Assembly: GCA_016550425.1 (NCBI GenBank)
Contig: JABXGS010000164.1
Span: forward strand, 1-57,377
From: an archaeon
Lineage (GTDB): Archaea; Asgardarchaeota; Hermodarchaeia; Hermodarchaeales; Hermodarchaeaceae
Length of the DNA stretch: 57,377 nt
Direction: 5' to 3'
The notes beneath the pieces are model-generated. The model saw only the letters and a list, made by a program, of their open reading frames with translations, made no database searches and was not told the DNA's origin. Made by a program: the position numbers and the translations under genes. Positions 15,086-24,010 of this stretch are shown one piece after another. How positions within the stretch are numbered: the stretch's first letter is position 1; the number at the start of each line of letters is the position of its first letter.

Positions 15086-17071
15086 GTGATTATTGACAAG
15101 GCGAATTATGGTCTGGGGATACCCCAAGTGCAGGACGAGTATACCGAGAATGGGAATAGTTGCACCGTGTGCGAAGTTGACTTCGAAAATGCTATTCGCC
15201 GACCTGCCTTTTGGCAGGATTACAGGGTGCTCATCATTCTTGCTTCGACGACGTTGTTCGTCTTAGGGCTTACCGTTGATTTCTTCCTGCACCTGCCGTT
15301 CATGGCTCTTACTCTTTACCTCTTTGCGGTGTGCATCGCCGGATATTCCATTGTAATTGCAGGCATCAAAGGACTGGTCTTCCGTCGGCGGCTGAATATT
15401 GCCTTTCTGATGACCATTGCGGCGATGGCCAGTTTTCTCATTGGACATGCCGCGGAAGGTGCCGCTGTTATGGTTCTGTACTTTATTGCTGAATTTCTGG
15501 AAAGTAAGGCGAAGGAGAATGCCCAGCGATCCGTCGCGTCATTGATGAAGCTGGCTCCGGAAACGGCGACAGTAAAACATGATGGCGAAGAATTGCAGGT
15601 TCATGTACATGAGGTACACCTTGCTGAACTCGTGGTGGTCCGGCCTGGTGAAAAAATTCCGCTAGATGGGATTGTTCTCCGTGGGACATCGAGCGTTAAT
15701 CAAGCCCCCATCACAGGTGAATCCCTTCCAGTGGTTAAGACCGTCAATGATGAGGTGTACGCTGGGACCATCAACAATGAAGGGTACCTCGAAATTCAAG
15801 TTACACGATTATCCGATGAAACGGTGCTTGCAAGGATTTTAGCCATGGTGGAAGAGGCACAACAATCCAAGTCTCCTACGGAGCAATTTGTTGACAAGTT
15901 TGCGAAATACTACACGCCGTCCGTCGTTCTGGTTGCAGTGTTCGTTGCGATAATTCCGCCCTTTGTGTTGGGCGTTCCTTGGATTGACTGGATTTATCGG
16001 GCGCTAGCCTTACTAGTCATTTCCTGTCCTTGTGCTCTAGCCATTGCGACGCCAGTTGCCATGGTGTCGACATTGACGAGTGCTACGAAGCAGGGCGTGC
16101 TGATTAAAGGGAGTCGTTACATCGACGGGTTGGGTAATGTTAAGGTAGTTGCCTTTGATAAGACCGGCACCTTGACATCGGGGCAATTGGCGGTGACCGA
16201 CATTATTCCTTTTGGGGAATCCGCCTACTCGGTTGTCCGGGTGGCAGCGTCAATTGAGAACTTCTCGCAGCACCCCATTAGCAAGGCGATTGTGGCGAAG
16301 GCTTTGAATCCCGGATTACAATTGAACGCCGTGGATGATTTCACAGCCATTAATGGGCAAGGCGTCTCTGGCAGAATCGATAACAAAGAATTTTTTGTTG
16401 GAAGTGAACGATTGTTCACTGAATTAGCTATCTCATATCCTAAGGATCAAGTTCGGCGTCTAGAGGAAGAAGGAAAAACCGTTATCCTGGTTGGTGATTC
16501 AGCACGAGCGATTGGAGCAATAGCCATTCAAGATACGATTCGCCCCACTAGTTTGAGGACTATCGAGACATTGAAACAAATGGGGATTAAAACCGTCATG
16601 GTGACCGGCGATAATAGATACACAGCTGCATTTATCGCAAAGCAAATTGGCATCGATGAATTTCATGCAAATTTGATGCCTGATGATAAAGTCAAGATTC
16701 TCAAAGAATTGCAGCAACAATATGGTGCCATCGCCATGGTGGGAGATGGAGTAAACGATGCCCCCTCGCTAGCCACGGCTGATGTGGGCATTGCAATGGG
16801 AGCAATTGGGAGTGACGCTGCTATCGAAACCGCCGACATCACATTAATGCACGATGACCTCGCAAAATTGCCTTATCTGTTTGAATTAAGCCGAAAAACG
16901 CGAAGTATTGTTCGTCAAAACATCGGAGTCGCATTAATTGTCAAATTCAGCTTGGCTGCTTTGGTCTTTCCGGGCTTAGTCACCCTGTGGTTAGCCGTAG
17001 CCATCGGAGATATGGGCTTATCGTTGGCAGTTATACTTAACGCGATGCGACTTTCCCGAGTAAGATCTTAA
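15086..17071 (+). CDS. P1B-type heavy-metal ATPase (Zn/Cd/Co/Ni exporter type)
   Basis: A 661-residue P-type ATPase. Motifs: TGES (actuator), SCPCALA with CPC at residues 314-316 in the metal-binding helix, DKTGTLT with the phosphorylated Asp at about 358, SQHPISKAI (the HP motif of P1B enzymes), and GDGVNDAP. The last helix has AIGDMGLSLAVILNAMRL, the Asp pattern of Zn2+/Cd2+/Pb2+ (P1B-2) pumps. There is no N-terminal MBD repeat of the GMTCxxC kind; CTVCEVD near residue 27 could serve as a short metal site. GTG 15086 start. Divergent from the NikR-like regulator. Expected role: export of excess divalent metal across the cell membrane. Confidence 0.93.
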   Translation: MIIDKANYGLGIPQVQDEYTENGNSCTVCEVDFENAIRRPAFWQDYRVLIILASTTLFVLGLTVDFFLHLPFMALTLYLFAVCIAGYSIVIAGIKGLVFRRRLNIAFLMTIAAMASFLIGHAAEGAAVMVLYFIAEFLESKAKENAQRSVASLMKLAPETATVKHDGEELQVHVHEVHLAELVVVRPGEKIPLDGIVLRGTSSVNQAPITGESLPVVKTVNDEVYAGTINNEGYLEIQVTRLSDETVLARILAMVEEAQQSKSPTEQFVDKFAKYYTPSVVLVAVFVAIIPPFVLGVPWIDWIYRALALLVISCPCALAIATPVAMVSTLTSATKQGVLIKGSRYIDGLGNVKVVAFDKTGTLTSGQLAVTDIIPFGESAYSVVRVAASIENFSQHPISKAIVAKALNPGLQLNAVDDFTAINGQGVSGRIDNKEFFVGSERLFTELAISYPKDQVRRLEEEGKTVILVGDSARAIGAIAIQDTIRPTSLRTIETLKQMGIKTVMVTGDNRYTAAFIAKQIGIDEFHANLMPDDKVKILKELQQQYGAIAMVGDGVNDAPSLATADVGIAMGAIGSDAAIETADITLMHDDLAKLPYLFELSRKTRSIVRQNIGVALIVKFSLAALVFPGLVTLWLAVAIGDMGLSLAVILNAMRLSRVRS

Positions 17072-17150
17072 TGAACCATTTGGATAAGAAATACTCAACG
17101 GAATGACAGAGCCTTTTAATTTCTCAGGCGTTATCCGCTATTCCCTTAAT

Positions 17151-17182
17151 CTTCGAAGACATACCTGCCACATCATGTTACA
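17151..17182 (+). repeat. Dispersed intergenic element, copy 8 (5' half)
   Basis: CTTCGAAGACATACCTGCCAC, preceded by GGCGTTATCCGCTATTCCC, the leading box. The hairpin half is missing; the flanking - strand gene ends at 17224. Confidence 0.7.
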
Positions 17183-17223
17183 AATCTGCGCTGCTCCTTC
17201 GGTGTCGAGGATATGGGTTTTAG

Positions 17224-18153
17224 TTATTTTGCGTTCTGTTTGTAGCGTTGTCGGATTTTTGGTATGGTGTGTGTGGCAATTGTTTCAAACTTGGGGATTT
17301 GGTCGTCGACGAAGGGGTATCCGAGGATGATTGTGGTGATGCCGGCGTGGATACATTTGTCTACAGCGTTCTGGAAGGCTTCGGCGGAATCATAGATTGA
17401 AATTGATCCGAGATTTCGGAGCTCGACTGGATCACAGAGGATATAGGAGCGGCGGATGGTGTGGGGGTCACGTCCGATGGTGTTGCAGTGGACGTCGATT
17501 TGTTGGTTTCTTCGAGTCAATTCTGCAATGGCGCCATCTGTGATACCACCAATGCAGTTCCACATATCTGCGTAGCGTGCGGTGAGTTTGAGCATACGGG
17601 GGCCGTAGGCACCGATAGTGATGGGTGGGCGGGGCTGCTGGATAGGGCGCGGGTGCATCTGGGCCTTCTCGATATGGTAGTATTGGCCAGGGTAGGTGGT
17701 AGTGGGCTGACAGAGTAGGGCATCAACGATTTCGAGGTATTCGCGGAATCGTTCAAATCGTTCCTTGCGGGGCCAGGGGTCAAGCCCGGTCATTTTGATG
17801 CCGATATCGGTGGAACTCCCGGTGCCAAGGCCGAGTTCTAATCGTCCCTTGGAGAGATGGTCGACGGTCAGGGCTTGGCGGGCGAGCCAAGCAGGGTTGC
17901 GCCAGGTGATAGCGGTGACTAGGGTACCGATGCGAATGCGCGAAGTCTGGGCGGCCATGGCGGCAAGGGTGGTCCAGGCTTCAAAGAAGGGCATATCGGC
18001 ATAAGCGGGATAGGGAACGGTGAAATGATCGGCAACCCAGAGACTTTCGAACCCAGCGGATTCAATGAATTTCCAACGATTCACCAGCGTGTCCCACGGG
18101 GCGTTTTGGGTGGTGATTACACCGAAGGTAAGCGGATGAGAGGTTTGCGTCAT
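17224..18153 (-). CDS. LLM-class (F420-type) oxidoreductase
   Basis: About 309 residues with the luciferase-like monooxygenase TIM-barrel pattern: FGVITTQNAPWDTLVNRW, ESLWVADHFTVPYP, EAWTTLAAMAAQTSRIRIGT, TWRNPAWLARQALTVDHLS, GRLELGLGTGS, PPITIGAYGPRMLKLTARYA. Archaeal relatives use cofactor F420 rather than FMN; the substrate is unknown. Start set at ATG 18153 (MTQTSHP); a TTG four codons upstream is possible, and no ribosome-binding site is seen, so it may be leaderless. The gene is noticeably richer in G+C than its neighbours. Divergent from the Ca2+-type ATPase. A second member of the family lies at 22022. Confidence 0.9.
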   Translation of the reverse strand: MTQTSHPLTFGVITTQNAPWDTLVNRWKFIESAGFESLWVADHFTVPYPAYADMPFFEAWTTLAAMAAQTSRIRIGTLVTAITWRNPAWLARQALTVDHLSKGRLELGLGTGSSTDIGIKMTGLDPWPRKERFERFREYLEIVDALLCQPTTTYPGQYYHIEKAQMHPRPIQQPRPPITIGAYGPRMLKLTARYADMWNCIGGITDGAIAELTRRNQQIDVHCNTIGRDPHTIRRSYILCDPVELRNLGSISIYDSAEAFQNAVDKCIHAGITTIILGYPFVDDQIPKFETIATHTIPKIRQRYKQNAK

Positions 18154-18239
18154 AAAACCAGCCAAAGATATTATGAACGCTTCGTATTTTAATCATGAGA
18201 GACCGGTTTTTCACGGAATTATGTACAAGTCATCCAGAA

Positions 18240-18270
18240 TTCGAAGACCTATTTGAAATGTTTACACCTT
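18240..18270 (+). repeat. Dispersed intergenic element, copy 9 (partial)
   Basis: TTCGAAGACCTATTTGAAATG, the 5' box only, in the divergent gap between the LLM and ATPase genes. Confidence 0.5.
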
Positions 18271-18362
18271 TAGAGAATCAGTTTACCGCTGCTTTTATTC
18301 CAAGAATAATGTATTCCCAGTGAGAGTGAGTACTAACCCTCAGACCTTCAAACAGCATGAAG

Positions 18363-18370
18363 CATATATA
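18363..18370 (+). promoter_or_regulatory. TATA box of the Ca2+-type ATPase gene
   Basis: CATATATA lies about 38-45 bases before the candidate ATG codons at 18402 and 18408. With archaeal TATA-to-start spacing of about 25 bases, the transcript would begin near 18393, giving an almost leaderless mRNA. Confidence 0.5.
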
Positions 18371-18398
18371 GGGACCTCAAGTCTAGACCATCGGACCA

Positions 18399-21197
18399 GT
18401 GATGGGCATGAGTAAAAAATCTCCACCAGAAGGGTTCCTTGACTATTCGGAATGTCTAGTGAGCCTCGGTACGGACCCAGAAGGGCTGAAACCTGAAGAG
18501 GCGAAACAGAAGCTCTTGGAATACGGACGTAACGAACTCACAATGAAGGAGGGGCAGAGTCCCGTTTCGCTCTTTCTCCGTCAGTTCAAGTCGCCTCTGG
18601 TGTATGTTCTCATTCTTGCAGCTGTTGTTTCAATTCTAGTATACCATGCAATAGATGCAGTGGTCATTGCAATCATTCTCTTGATCAATGCGACTATAGG
18701 CTTTGTCCAAGAGTGGAAGGCAGAAAGAACTATCGAATCCATCAAGAAGCTTATAGAACAGAGGTCTCTCGTCATTCGCGGTGGAGAGGAGACCGAGATC
18801 CCCTCCGCCGAGTTGGTGCCTGGAGATCTGCTTCTTCTCAGAGCTGGAGAGAAGGTCCCAGCCGACGGAAGGGTGCTATTCGAGAGCAACCTGCATGTCG
18901 ATGAGAGTCTTCTCACTGGGGAGAGTGTACCAATCAAAAAAGATGTGTTCTGTGCGGTTGAGAATCCTCACTACTATGAGGAGTCCAACAAGGTCTTCGC
19001 CGGCTCGTATGTCACAGAAGGACGCGCCCGTATTCTGGTGCAGACCACAGGCGATAATACCACTTTGGGCGAAATCAACAAGGAGCTCGCGGGTGTCGCT
19101 AAGAAAGAACCAACCATTATGATTCGATTAAAGCGATTGAGCATCTTCTTTCTTGTTGCAGCAATGCTCTTTTTGGTGCTCACTGTTGTCTTGGGGCTCT
19201 ATCGGAACATACCCGTTGTGGAGCTCTTTCTGTTCTCACTATCTGCACTTGTATCTGCGATTCCTGAGGGACTCATCGCCATTGTCACCATAGTGCTCTC
19301 TGTTGGAGTCTACACGCTCTCACAAAAGAATGTCATTGTGAGAAACTTGGGTGTTGTAGAAACACTAGGTCTAGTCAACGTCATTTGCTCAGATAAGACC
19401 GGAACCCTTACGAAAAACCAAATGATGACCCGTAGGATATTCACTCCGAACCATATGTTCGAGGTAAGTGGCTCAGGATTTGATGTTGAAAGCGGAGGGG
19501 TCTTCCTTGCAGGCTGCGGTCCAGAAGGATGCCTGCGTTCGCCTGACCTCGATGTGAGCCTGTCGTCTCCAGAAGATCGAATCGAGGGGGATCAGCTCAA
19601 GGAATACCCCGACCTGGAAAGGCTTCTGACGATGATGGCGCTTTGTAACGACTCAGAAGTCTATTCCGAGTGTCTCACAGAAGACGACCCAACGCGAGTC
19701 TGCACCGGAGCTGATCGGGCATGGAGGATACGAGGGGCACCTACCGAGGCAGCGCTACTGGTGGCGCTGGAGAAGGTCGGTCTTCACAAGTATGTGCTCG
19801 AGGAGGCCTGGCCACGGATTTCTGAGATTCCTTTTAGCAGCGAGAGGAAATTCATGGCTACGCTTCATCAGCCCAGCAGACTTCTGGGTGTAGAAGGAGA
19901 TGAAAATCTGGTCATAGTGAAAGGAGCCCCAGAGGTCATAGAGAAGTTACTTGTGGGCCCCTCTAATACAGAAGAGATTGTGACGGAGTTCGCTTCACAA
20001 GGGCTCAGAATGTTAGCTTGCGCGGTCAGAACTGTGCCCTCTGATAAGACCCAGATCGCTAACGGGGACCTCCGAGATATGACATTTGTTGGGCTCTGTG
20101 GAATCAACGACCCACCGAGGGAAGGAGTCCGTGACTATATCGAGAAAGCAAACAGTGCAGGCATTGATGTCATCATGATAACTGGTGACAATGCCTTTAC
20201 AGCCAAGGCAATTGGGCAAGAAGTGAGCATCTTTGTTGAGGAGAGAGGAGACCTGACACTCACTGGTGATGAGATAGATGCTATGGATGACCAGCAGCTT
20301 CAGGATGCACTGACTCATGGTGCCACAGTCCTCTCCAGAACGAGCCCAATCCACAAGCTTAGGGTTGTGAAAGCATTACAGAGCCTCGACAAGCTCGTCA
20401 GCATGACAGGCGATGGCGTGAATGACAGCCCAGCCCTAAGACAAGCTAACGTTGGTATAGCCATGGGCGTCACAGGGACTGACATCGCCAAGGAGGCCTC
20501 CGATATCGTCCTGCAGGATGAGCGCTTTGAGGCAGTGGTCGATGGCATTGAAGAGGGCAGAAACATCCTGACCTCGCTCCGGCGTGTTGTTCTCTTTCTG
20601 ACATCGACGAATCTGGCCGAGAGCTTCGCTATCCTTGCAGTACTCCTGCTCTTCACGAATCCCGTTCTTCTGCTGCCAATTCAGATTCTTTGGGTCAATC
20701 TCGTTACTGATGGTATGCTAGACATTGCACTCTCTCTCGAGCCAAAAGAGAAGGGTCTCTTGGATGAAAGGCCAGGCTCCTTGAAGGATCGAATCCTCTC
20801 TTGGGAAACCCTCAGCAGAGCGCTCTTCTATGGTGGCATCATGGCATCCTTAGTTGTCATCATCTACTATCAGAATCTTAGCCTGCCAGAGGACAAGATT
20901 CGGACAATTATGTTCATTACTCTCATCGTGGTCCAGTGGTTCAGCGTCCAGAATTGCAGATCCCCCACTAAGTCAATCCGAGAGATGGGAATCCTTCGGA
21001 ATCGATACATACTCGTCGTCTATCTCATCGACATCACACTGGTCGGAATCCTCTTTGTGGTCCCGGCGCTAGCAGCCGTCTTCAGACTTGTGCCGCTTGC
21101 TTGGTATGAATGGATAGAAGTGTTCCTATTCGGAGCTTTGGTTATCCTCCTTGAAGAAGCAAGGAAGTTCGTGGCAAAGAGGCTGCGCAAGGACTAG
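18399..21197 (+). CDS. P2-type Ca2+-transporting ATPase (SERCA/PMR1-like)
   Basis: A 932-residue cation pump. N-terminal cation ATPase domain (GTDPEGLKPEEAKQKLLEYG), TGES motif, M4 with SAIPEGL, the usual PEGL of Ca2+ and Mn2+ pumps, phosphorylation site DKTGTLT (Asp about 332), KGAPE in the nucleotide domain, TGDGVNDSPAL, and C-terminal cation ATPase domain with ILWVNLVTDGMLDIALSLEP. Asn and Asp in LWVNLVTDG (M6) are Ca2+ ligands in the family. Likely exports Ca2+ or Mn2+. GTG 18399, ATG 18402 and ATG 18408 are all possible starts; there is no ribosome site. Higher G+C and different codon choice from flanking genes suggest transfer or recent arrival. Confidence 0.93.
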   Translation: MMGMSKKSPPEGFLDYSECLVSLGTDPEGLKPEEAKQKLLEYGRNELTMKEGQSPVSLFLRQFKSPLVYVLILAAVVSILVYHAIDAVVIAIILLINATIGFVQEWKAERTIESIKKLIEQRSLVIRGGEETEIPSAELVPGDLLLLRAGEKVPADGRVLFESNLHVDESLLTGESVPIKKDVFCAVENPHYYEESNKVFAGSYVTEGRARILVQTTGDNTTLGEINKELAGVAKKEPTIMIRLKRLSIFFLVAAMLFLVLTVVLGLYRNIPVVELFLFSLSALVSAIPEGLIAIVTIVLSVGVYTLSQKNVIVRNLGVVETLGLVNVICSDKTGTLTKNQMMTRRIFTPNHMFEVSGSGFDVESGGVFLAGCGPEGCLRSPDLDVSLSSPEDRIEGDQLKEYPDLERLLTMMALCNDSEVYSECLTEDDPTRVCTGADRAWRIRGAPTEAALLVALEKVGLHKYVLEEAWPRISEIPFSSERKFMATLHQPSRLLGVEGDENLVIVKGAPEVIEKLLVGPSNTEEIVTEFASQGLRMLACAVRTVPSDKTQIANGDLRDMTFVGLCGINDPPREGVRDYIEKANSAGIDVIMITGDNAFTAKAIGQEVSIFVEERGDLTLTGDEIDAMDDQQLQDALTHGATVLSRTSPIHKLRVVKALQSLDKLVSMTGDGVNDSPALRQANVGIAMGVTGTDIAKEASDIVLQDERFEAVVDGIEEGRNILTSLRRVVLFLTSTNLAESFAILAVLLLFTNPVLLLPIQILWVNLVTDGMLDIALSLEPKEKGLLDERPGSLKDRILSWETLSRALFYGGIMASLVVIIYYQNLSLPEDKIRTIMFITLIVVQWFSVQNCRSPTKSIREMGILRNRYILVVYLIDITLVGILFVVPALAAVFRLVPLAWYEWIEVFLFGALVILLEEARKFVAKRLRKD

Positions 21198-21262
21198 AGC
21201 GGAGCCTTCCGGGAGGCGTAAGGAATTCGGTTTATCAATGCATTATGTGTCATCCCACTAGG

Positions 21263-21310
21263 TATCGAAGACATATGATTCTCTTTAATGAGAGAGTTGG
21301 TTTGAGAAGA
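21263..21310 (+). repeat. Dispersed intergenic element, copy 10 (divergent)
   Basis: TATCGAAGACATATGATTCTC followed by TTTAATGAGAGAGTTGGTTT; TCTC/GAGA can form a short stem. Confidence 0.5.
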
Positions 21311-21354
21311 TTGATATATGTCTCGTTACCACCCAATCCCTGAGAGGCCTGTTG

Positions 21355-21939
21355 ATGGTTTCAGTTGCGAAGATGGCGATGGAATTGTCATTAGCGGTAA
21401 ATCAATTTGTAGTAGCTCAAATAGATACAGAGGGGTTTCCGGTCTGGATTGTGCACCTGCTGATCTGGGGATGTTTAGTGGGACTAATTGTGGGTATCAT
21501 CATCGGTTTGACGCTGTGGGCTCAGGGACGGAGGATTCGAAAGCGGGCGGGAGAGGCAGGTGTTGAAGCACCGTTACCCGAGAGTACGCGTGATCTGCGA
21601 CCGTTTGGCATTCATGAGGGGTGGTGGGTGCTTATTGGAGCCATTTTTATTGGTGTAATCTGGGTGGTGGGGCCATTCATTCAGGTGACAGTTCCAGAGT
21701 TAGCAATAGCTATTGGTGCGTTCTCGATTCTCACGGGTGTGGTGTGGTTTTTCATTTTCTATGGAGTCGTGTACCTTATCCATGAGTACCGAAAACGTGA
21801 ACGGCTATTACAGGAAGCAATTCAACAGAGGGATGTGACGGCTTCCACACCGAAGAAAACCAGGCAATGTCTGGCGTGTGGTGCGATGTTGGGTGAAGAT
21901 GAGCAGTTTTGTGGTCATTGTGGGGCTGCCTCAAAATAG
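21355..21939 (+). CDS. Membrane protein with C-terminal zinc ribbon
   Basis: A 194-residue protein with three hydrophobic helices (about residues 30-52, 88-108 and 116-142), a basic segment (HEYRKRERLLQEAIQQRD), and a C-terminal zinc ribbon CLACG-x8-CGHCG (about residues 173-190). The ribbon would face the cytoplasm and could contact nucleic acid or protein. No family recognised. ATG 21355 chosen with GAGAGG upstream; a TTG one codon earlier is equivalent. Stand-alone gene. Confidence 0.75.
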   Translation: MVSVAKMAMELSLAVNQFVVAQIDTEGFPVWIVHLLIWGCLVGLIVGIIIGLTLWAQGRRIRKRAGEAGVEAPLPESTRDLRPFGIHEGWWVLIGAIFIGVIWVVGPFIQVTVPELAIAIGAFSILTGVVWFFIFYGVVYLIHEYRKRERLLQEAIQQRDVTASTPKKTRQCLACGAMLGEDEQFCGHCGAASK

Positions 21940-21966
21940 CGGGTGGTATTTGTTTTAATACTGCCT

Positions 21967-22015
21967 GTCGAAGTCATAAATGCTGTTTCTTACTACCGAA
22001 ATGAAAGATGTTTTT
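21967..22015 (+). repeat. Dispersed intergenic element, copy 11
   Basis: GTCGAAGTCATAAATGCTG, then CCGAAATGAAAGATGTTTTTT, between convergent genes. The second half keeps only TGAAAGATG. Confidence 0.6.
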
Positions 22016-22021
22016 TAACAC

Positions 22022-23005
22022 TCATATTTTTGAAACAATGTGATCCTTTAGAATACGAATCGTATCTAATCCTATTTGTCGAACATTCCCCACGAAAGGT
22101 AGACCGATATTGAAAACGTCTACATGATCTTTGTATTGACGTAGTCTTTCAACGACTCTCTCCGGTGGTCCCGCTAGATCCTGCTTACAACCTGCCTCGA
22201 GAGCCTTCTTCTTAAAGTCCTCTGTGTATACCCCTTGAAGCCATTCCTGCCTTATCACATCGCGTTTTCTATTTTTAAAATCATCAGCATCCTCACCGAG
22301 GACGGTTACCATGAATCCTGTAGACCAGCCTAAGTCCTCAAAGTTGCGACCAATCTTTTCGCACATGACTCTCACGCGTTCCTTCTTTTGTGCATAGTCA
22401 GCGACTGTTCCTTTGATATAATCCACTCCGTCTGCATATCTCGCAGCTGTTTCTTCCATCATCGGTGCCTTGAGAGTTTCAGTCCCTACCCAAATGGGAA
22501 TACGAGGACTTTGAACTGGTTTAGGGAGGAACATCGTTTCCTTGATGCTGTAGAACTTGCCTTCAAAACTCGGTCGTTCTGCGGTCCATAGCAGATTGAT
22601 AATTTGGAGTGCCTCTCGCAATTGGAGAATTCTGGTCTTTGTGGAAGGATACGGATATCCGTAGGCTTCGTACTCAGGCTTCTTCCACCCGGCCCCGATA
22701 TCAAGGGTGATTCTACCATTTGACGCGTTGTCTAGGTTAGCCGCTATCTTTGCAAGAAGCGCCGGATTCCTATAGGATTGACAAGTGACCTGAGTTCCAA
22801 GGCGAATCCTATCTGTCTGTGGAGTGAGTAATGCAAGGGTTGTCCAAGCTTCATAGCATTGATTCTCTCTGCCTCCAATCGATCCAAAGAAATGATCTGA
22901 TACGGTGAACCGATAAAATCCTGCATCTTCAGCTGCTTTTGCTAGGGTGACGAGGTCATCGTATGCATACCCTACATGAGGTTCGATACTAATGCTAATT
23001 TTCAT
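22022..23005 (-). CDS. LLM-class (F420-type) oxidoreductase, second copy
   Basis: A 327-residue luciferase-like TIM-barrel protein: KISISIEPHVGYAYDDLVTL, GFYRFTVSDHFFGS, CYEAWTTLALLTPQTDRIRL, GTQVTCQSYRNPALLAKIAA, GRITLDIGAGWKKPEYEAYG, RIPIWVGTETLKAPMMEETA. Expected to reduce or oxidise an organic substrate with F420. It is only distantly similar to the copy at 17224. ATG 23005 chosen because GGTGA lies 5 bases upstream; the frame opens six codons earlier. Single-gene unit. Confidence 0.9.
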   Translation of the reverse strand: MKISISIEPHVGYAYDDLVTLAKAAEDAGFYRFTVSDHFFGSIGGRENQCYEAWTTLALLTPQTDRIRLGTQVTCQSYRNPALLAKIAANLDNASNGRITLDIGAGWKKPEYEAYGYPYPSTKTRILQLREALQIINLLWTAERPSFEGKFYSIKETMFLPKPVQSPRIPIWVGTETLKAPMMEETAARYADGVDYIKGTVADYAQKKERVRVMCEKIGRNFEDLGWSTGFMVTVLGEDADDFKNRKRDVIRQEWLQGVYTEDFKKKALEAGCKQDLAGPPERVVERLRQYKDHVDVFNIGLPFVGNVRQIGLDTIRILKDHIVSKI

Positions 23006-23084
23006 TTGAATCACCAAGTGCAACCTTTGGATTAACAGTATTGAAATCTAATGTTCTTCGAAGATTTTTGCTATTTAACTTAAG

Positions 23085-23148
23085 TTCGAAGACTTAAGTG
23101 CAAAACCTAGTCAATGGCATGAAAGACGTTTTATTTCTCACCATTAAG
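23085..23148 (+). repeat. Dispersed intergenic element, copy 12
   Basis: TTCGAAGACTTAAGTGC, then ATGGCATGAAA and TTTCTCACCAT as imperfect hairpin arms around GACGTTTTA. A partial extra box, TTCTTCGAAGATTTTTGC, lies just upstream at 23054-23071. It is in a divergent gap. Confidence 0.75.
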
Positions 23149-23234
23149 TCGAATCAAGGCGACGGATTGCACCTATGGAGAATTAATCCACAGCTGCTTT
23201 TATTGAACCGAGTTCTCTCCTCCTTCGGTGATAG

Positions 23235-24005
23235 ATGGTGAATAACAGCATCTGTATCAAAACCGAAGGGTTGACCAAAACCTTTGGACCTGTTCAGGCG
23301 GTCAAAGAGCTCGATTTAGAAGTGAAATCGGGTAGTCGGTTTGGCTTTTTAGGTCCAAATGGAGCCGGGAAGACCACAACGGTTCGTATTCTTTCAGGAC
23401 TTTTAAAACAGACGAGTGGCACTGGCACGGTCTGTGGATATGACGTATCGACCCAGCGTACTTCGATTAAGGCTGTGACAGGCCTTCTGCCCGAAACGCC
23501 TGGCCTCTACTCCAAGCTTTCTGCTGTGGAATTCCTCGAGTTTATTGGAGCATTGAATGGTCGCAATGGAGACTCGCTTCATAAGCGGATTGACCGCCTT
23601 CTTGCTATTCTGGGACTGGAAGGGCGCCAAGATGATTTACTCGAGTCATATTCGTCTGGGATGAAGCAGAAGGTTCTCATGGCTTCGACGTTACTGCATG
23701 ATCCGCAACTCGTGTTTTTAGATGAACCGACATCACGTCTCGACCCCGCGGCTTCAGCTCTAGTAAAGGAGTTGATACTCATTCTAGCCGAGGAAACTGA
23801 AACGAGCTTTTTCATCTGCACGCACATTACCAGCTTCGCTGAGGACGTGTGTGATGTGATTGGTATTATCAATGAAGGGCAATTAGTGATCGTTGATTCG
23901 CCCCAACAAATCATTGAATCAACAAAAACGAGAGATCTTGAAGAAGCATATCTCAAAATCATTGGTGGCAAGGTCGACCGCCAAACCTTACTTACATGGA
24001 GGTAG
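23235..24005 (+). CDS. ABC transporter ATP-binding protein
   Basis: A 256-residue ATPase of the drug/Na+ exporter class (CcmA/NatA-like): Walker A GPNGAGKTT, signature YSSGMKQKV, Walker B LVFLDEPTSRLDP, switch His in FICTHIT. ATG 23235. Its stop (24003-24005) carries the GGAGG ribosome site of the permease that follows, so the two are translationally coupled. Together they form an exporter or membrane-remodelling ABC system of unknown cargo. Confidence 0.92.
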   Translation: MVNNSICIKTEGLTKTFGPVQAVKELDLEVKSGSRFGFLGPNGAGKTTTVRILSGLLKQTSGTGTVCGYDVSTQRTSIKAVTGLLPETPGLYSKLSAVEFLEFIGALNGRNGDSLHKRIDRLLAILGLEGRQDDLLESYSSGMKQKVLMASTLLHDPQLVFLDEPTSRLDPAASALVKELILILAEETETSFFICTHITSFAEDVCDVIGIINEGQLVIVDSPQQIIESTKTRDLEEAYLKIIGGKVDRQTLLTWR

Positions 24006-24010
24006 CAGAG

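Noticed and set aside
21198..21240. GGAGCCTTCCGGGAGGCG as a terminator of the Ca2+-type ATPase
   Set aside because: The stem is short and no T-tract follows.
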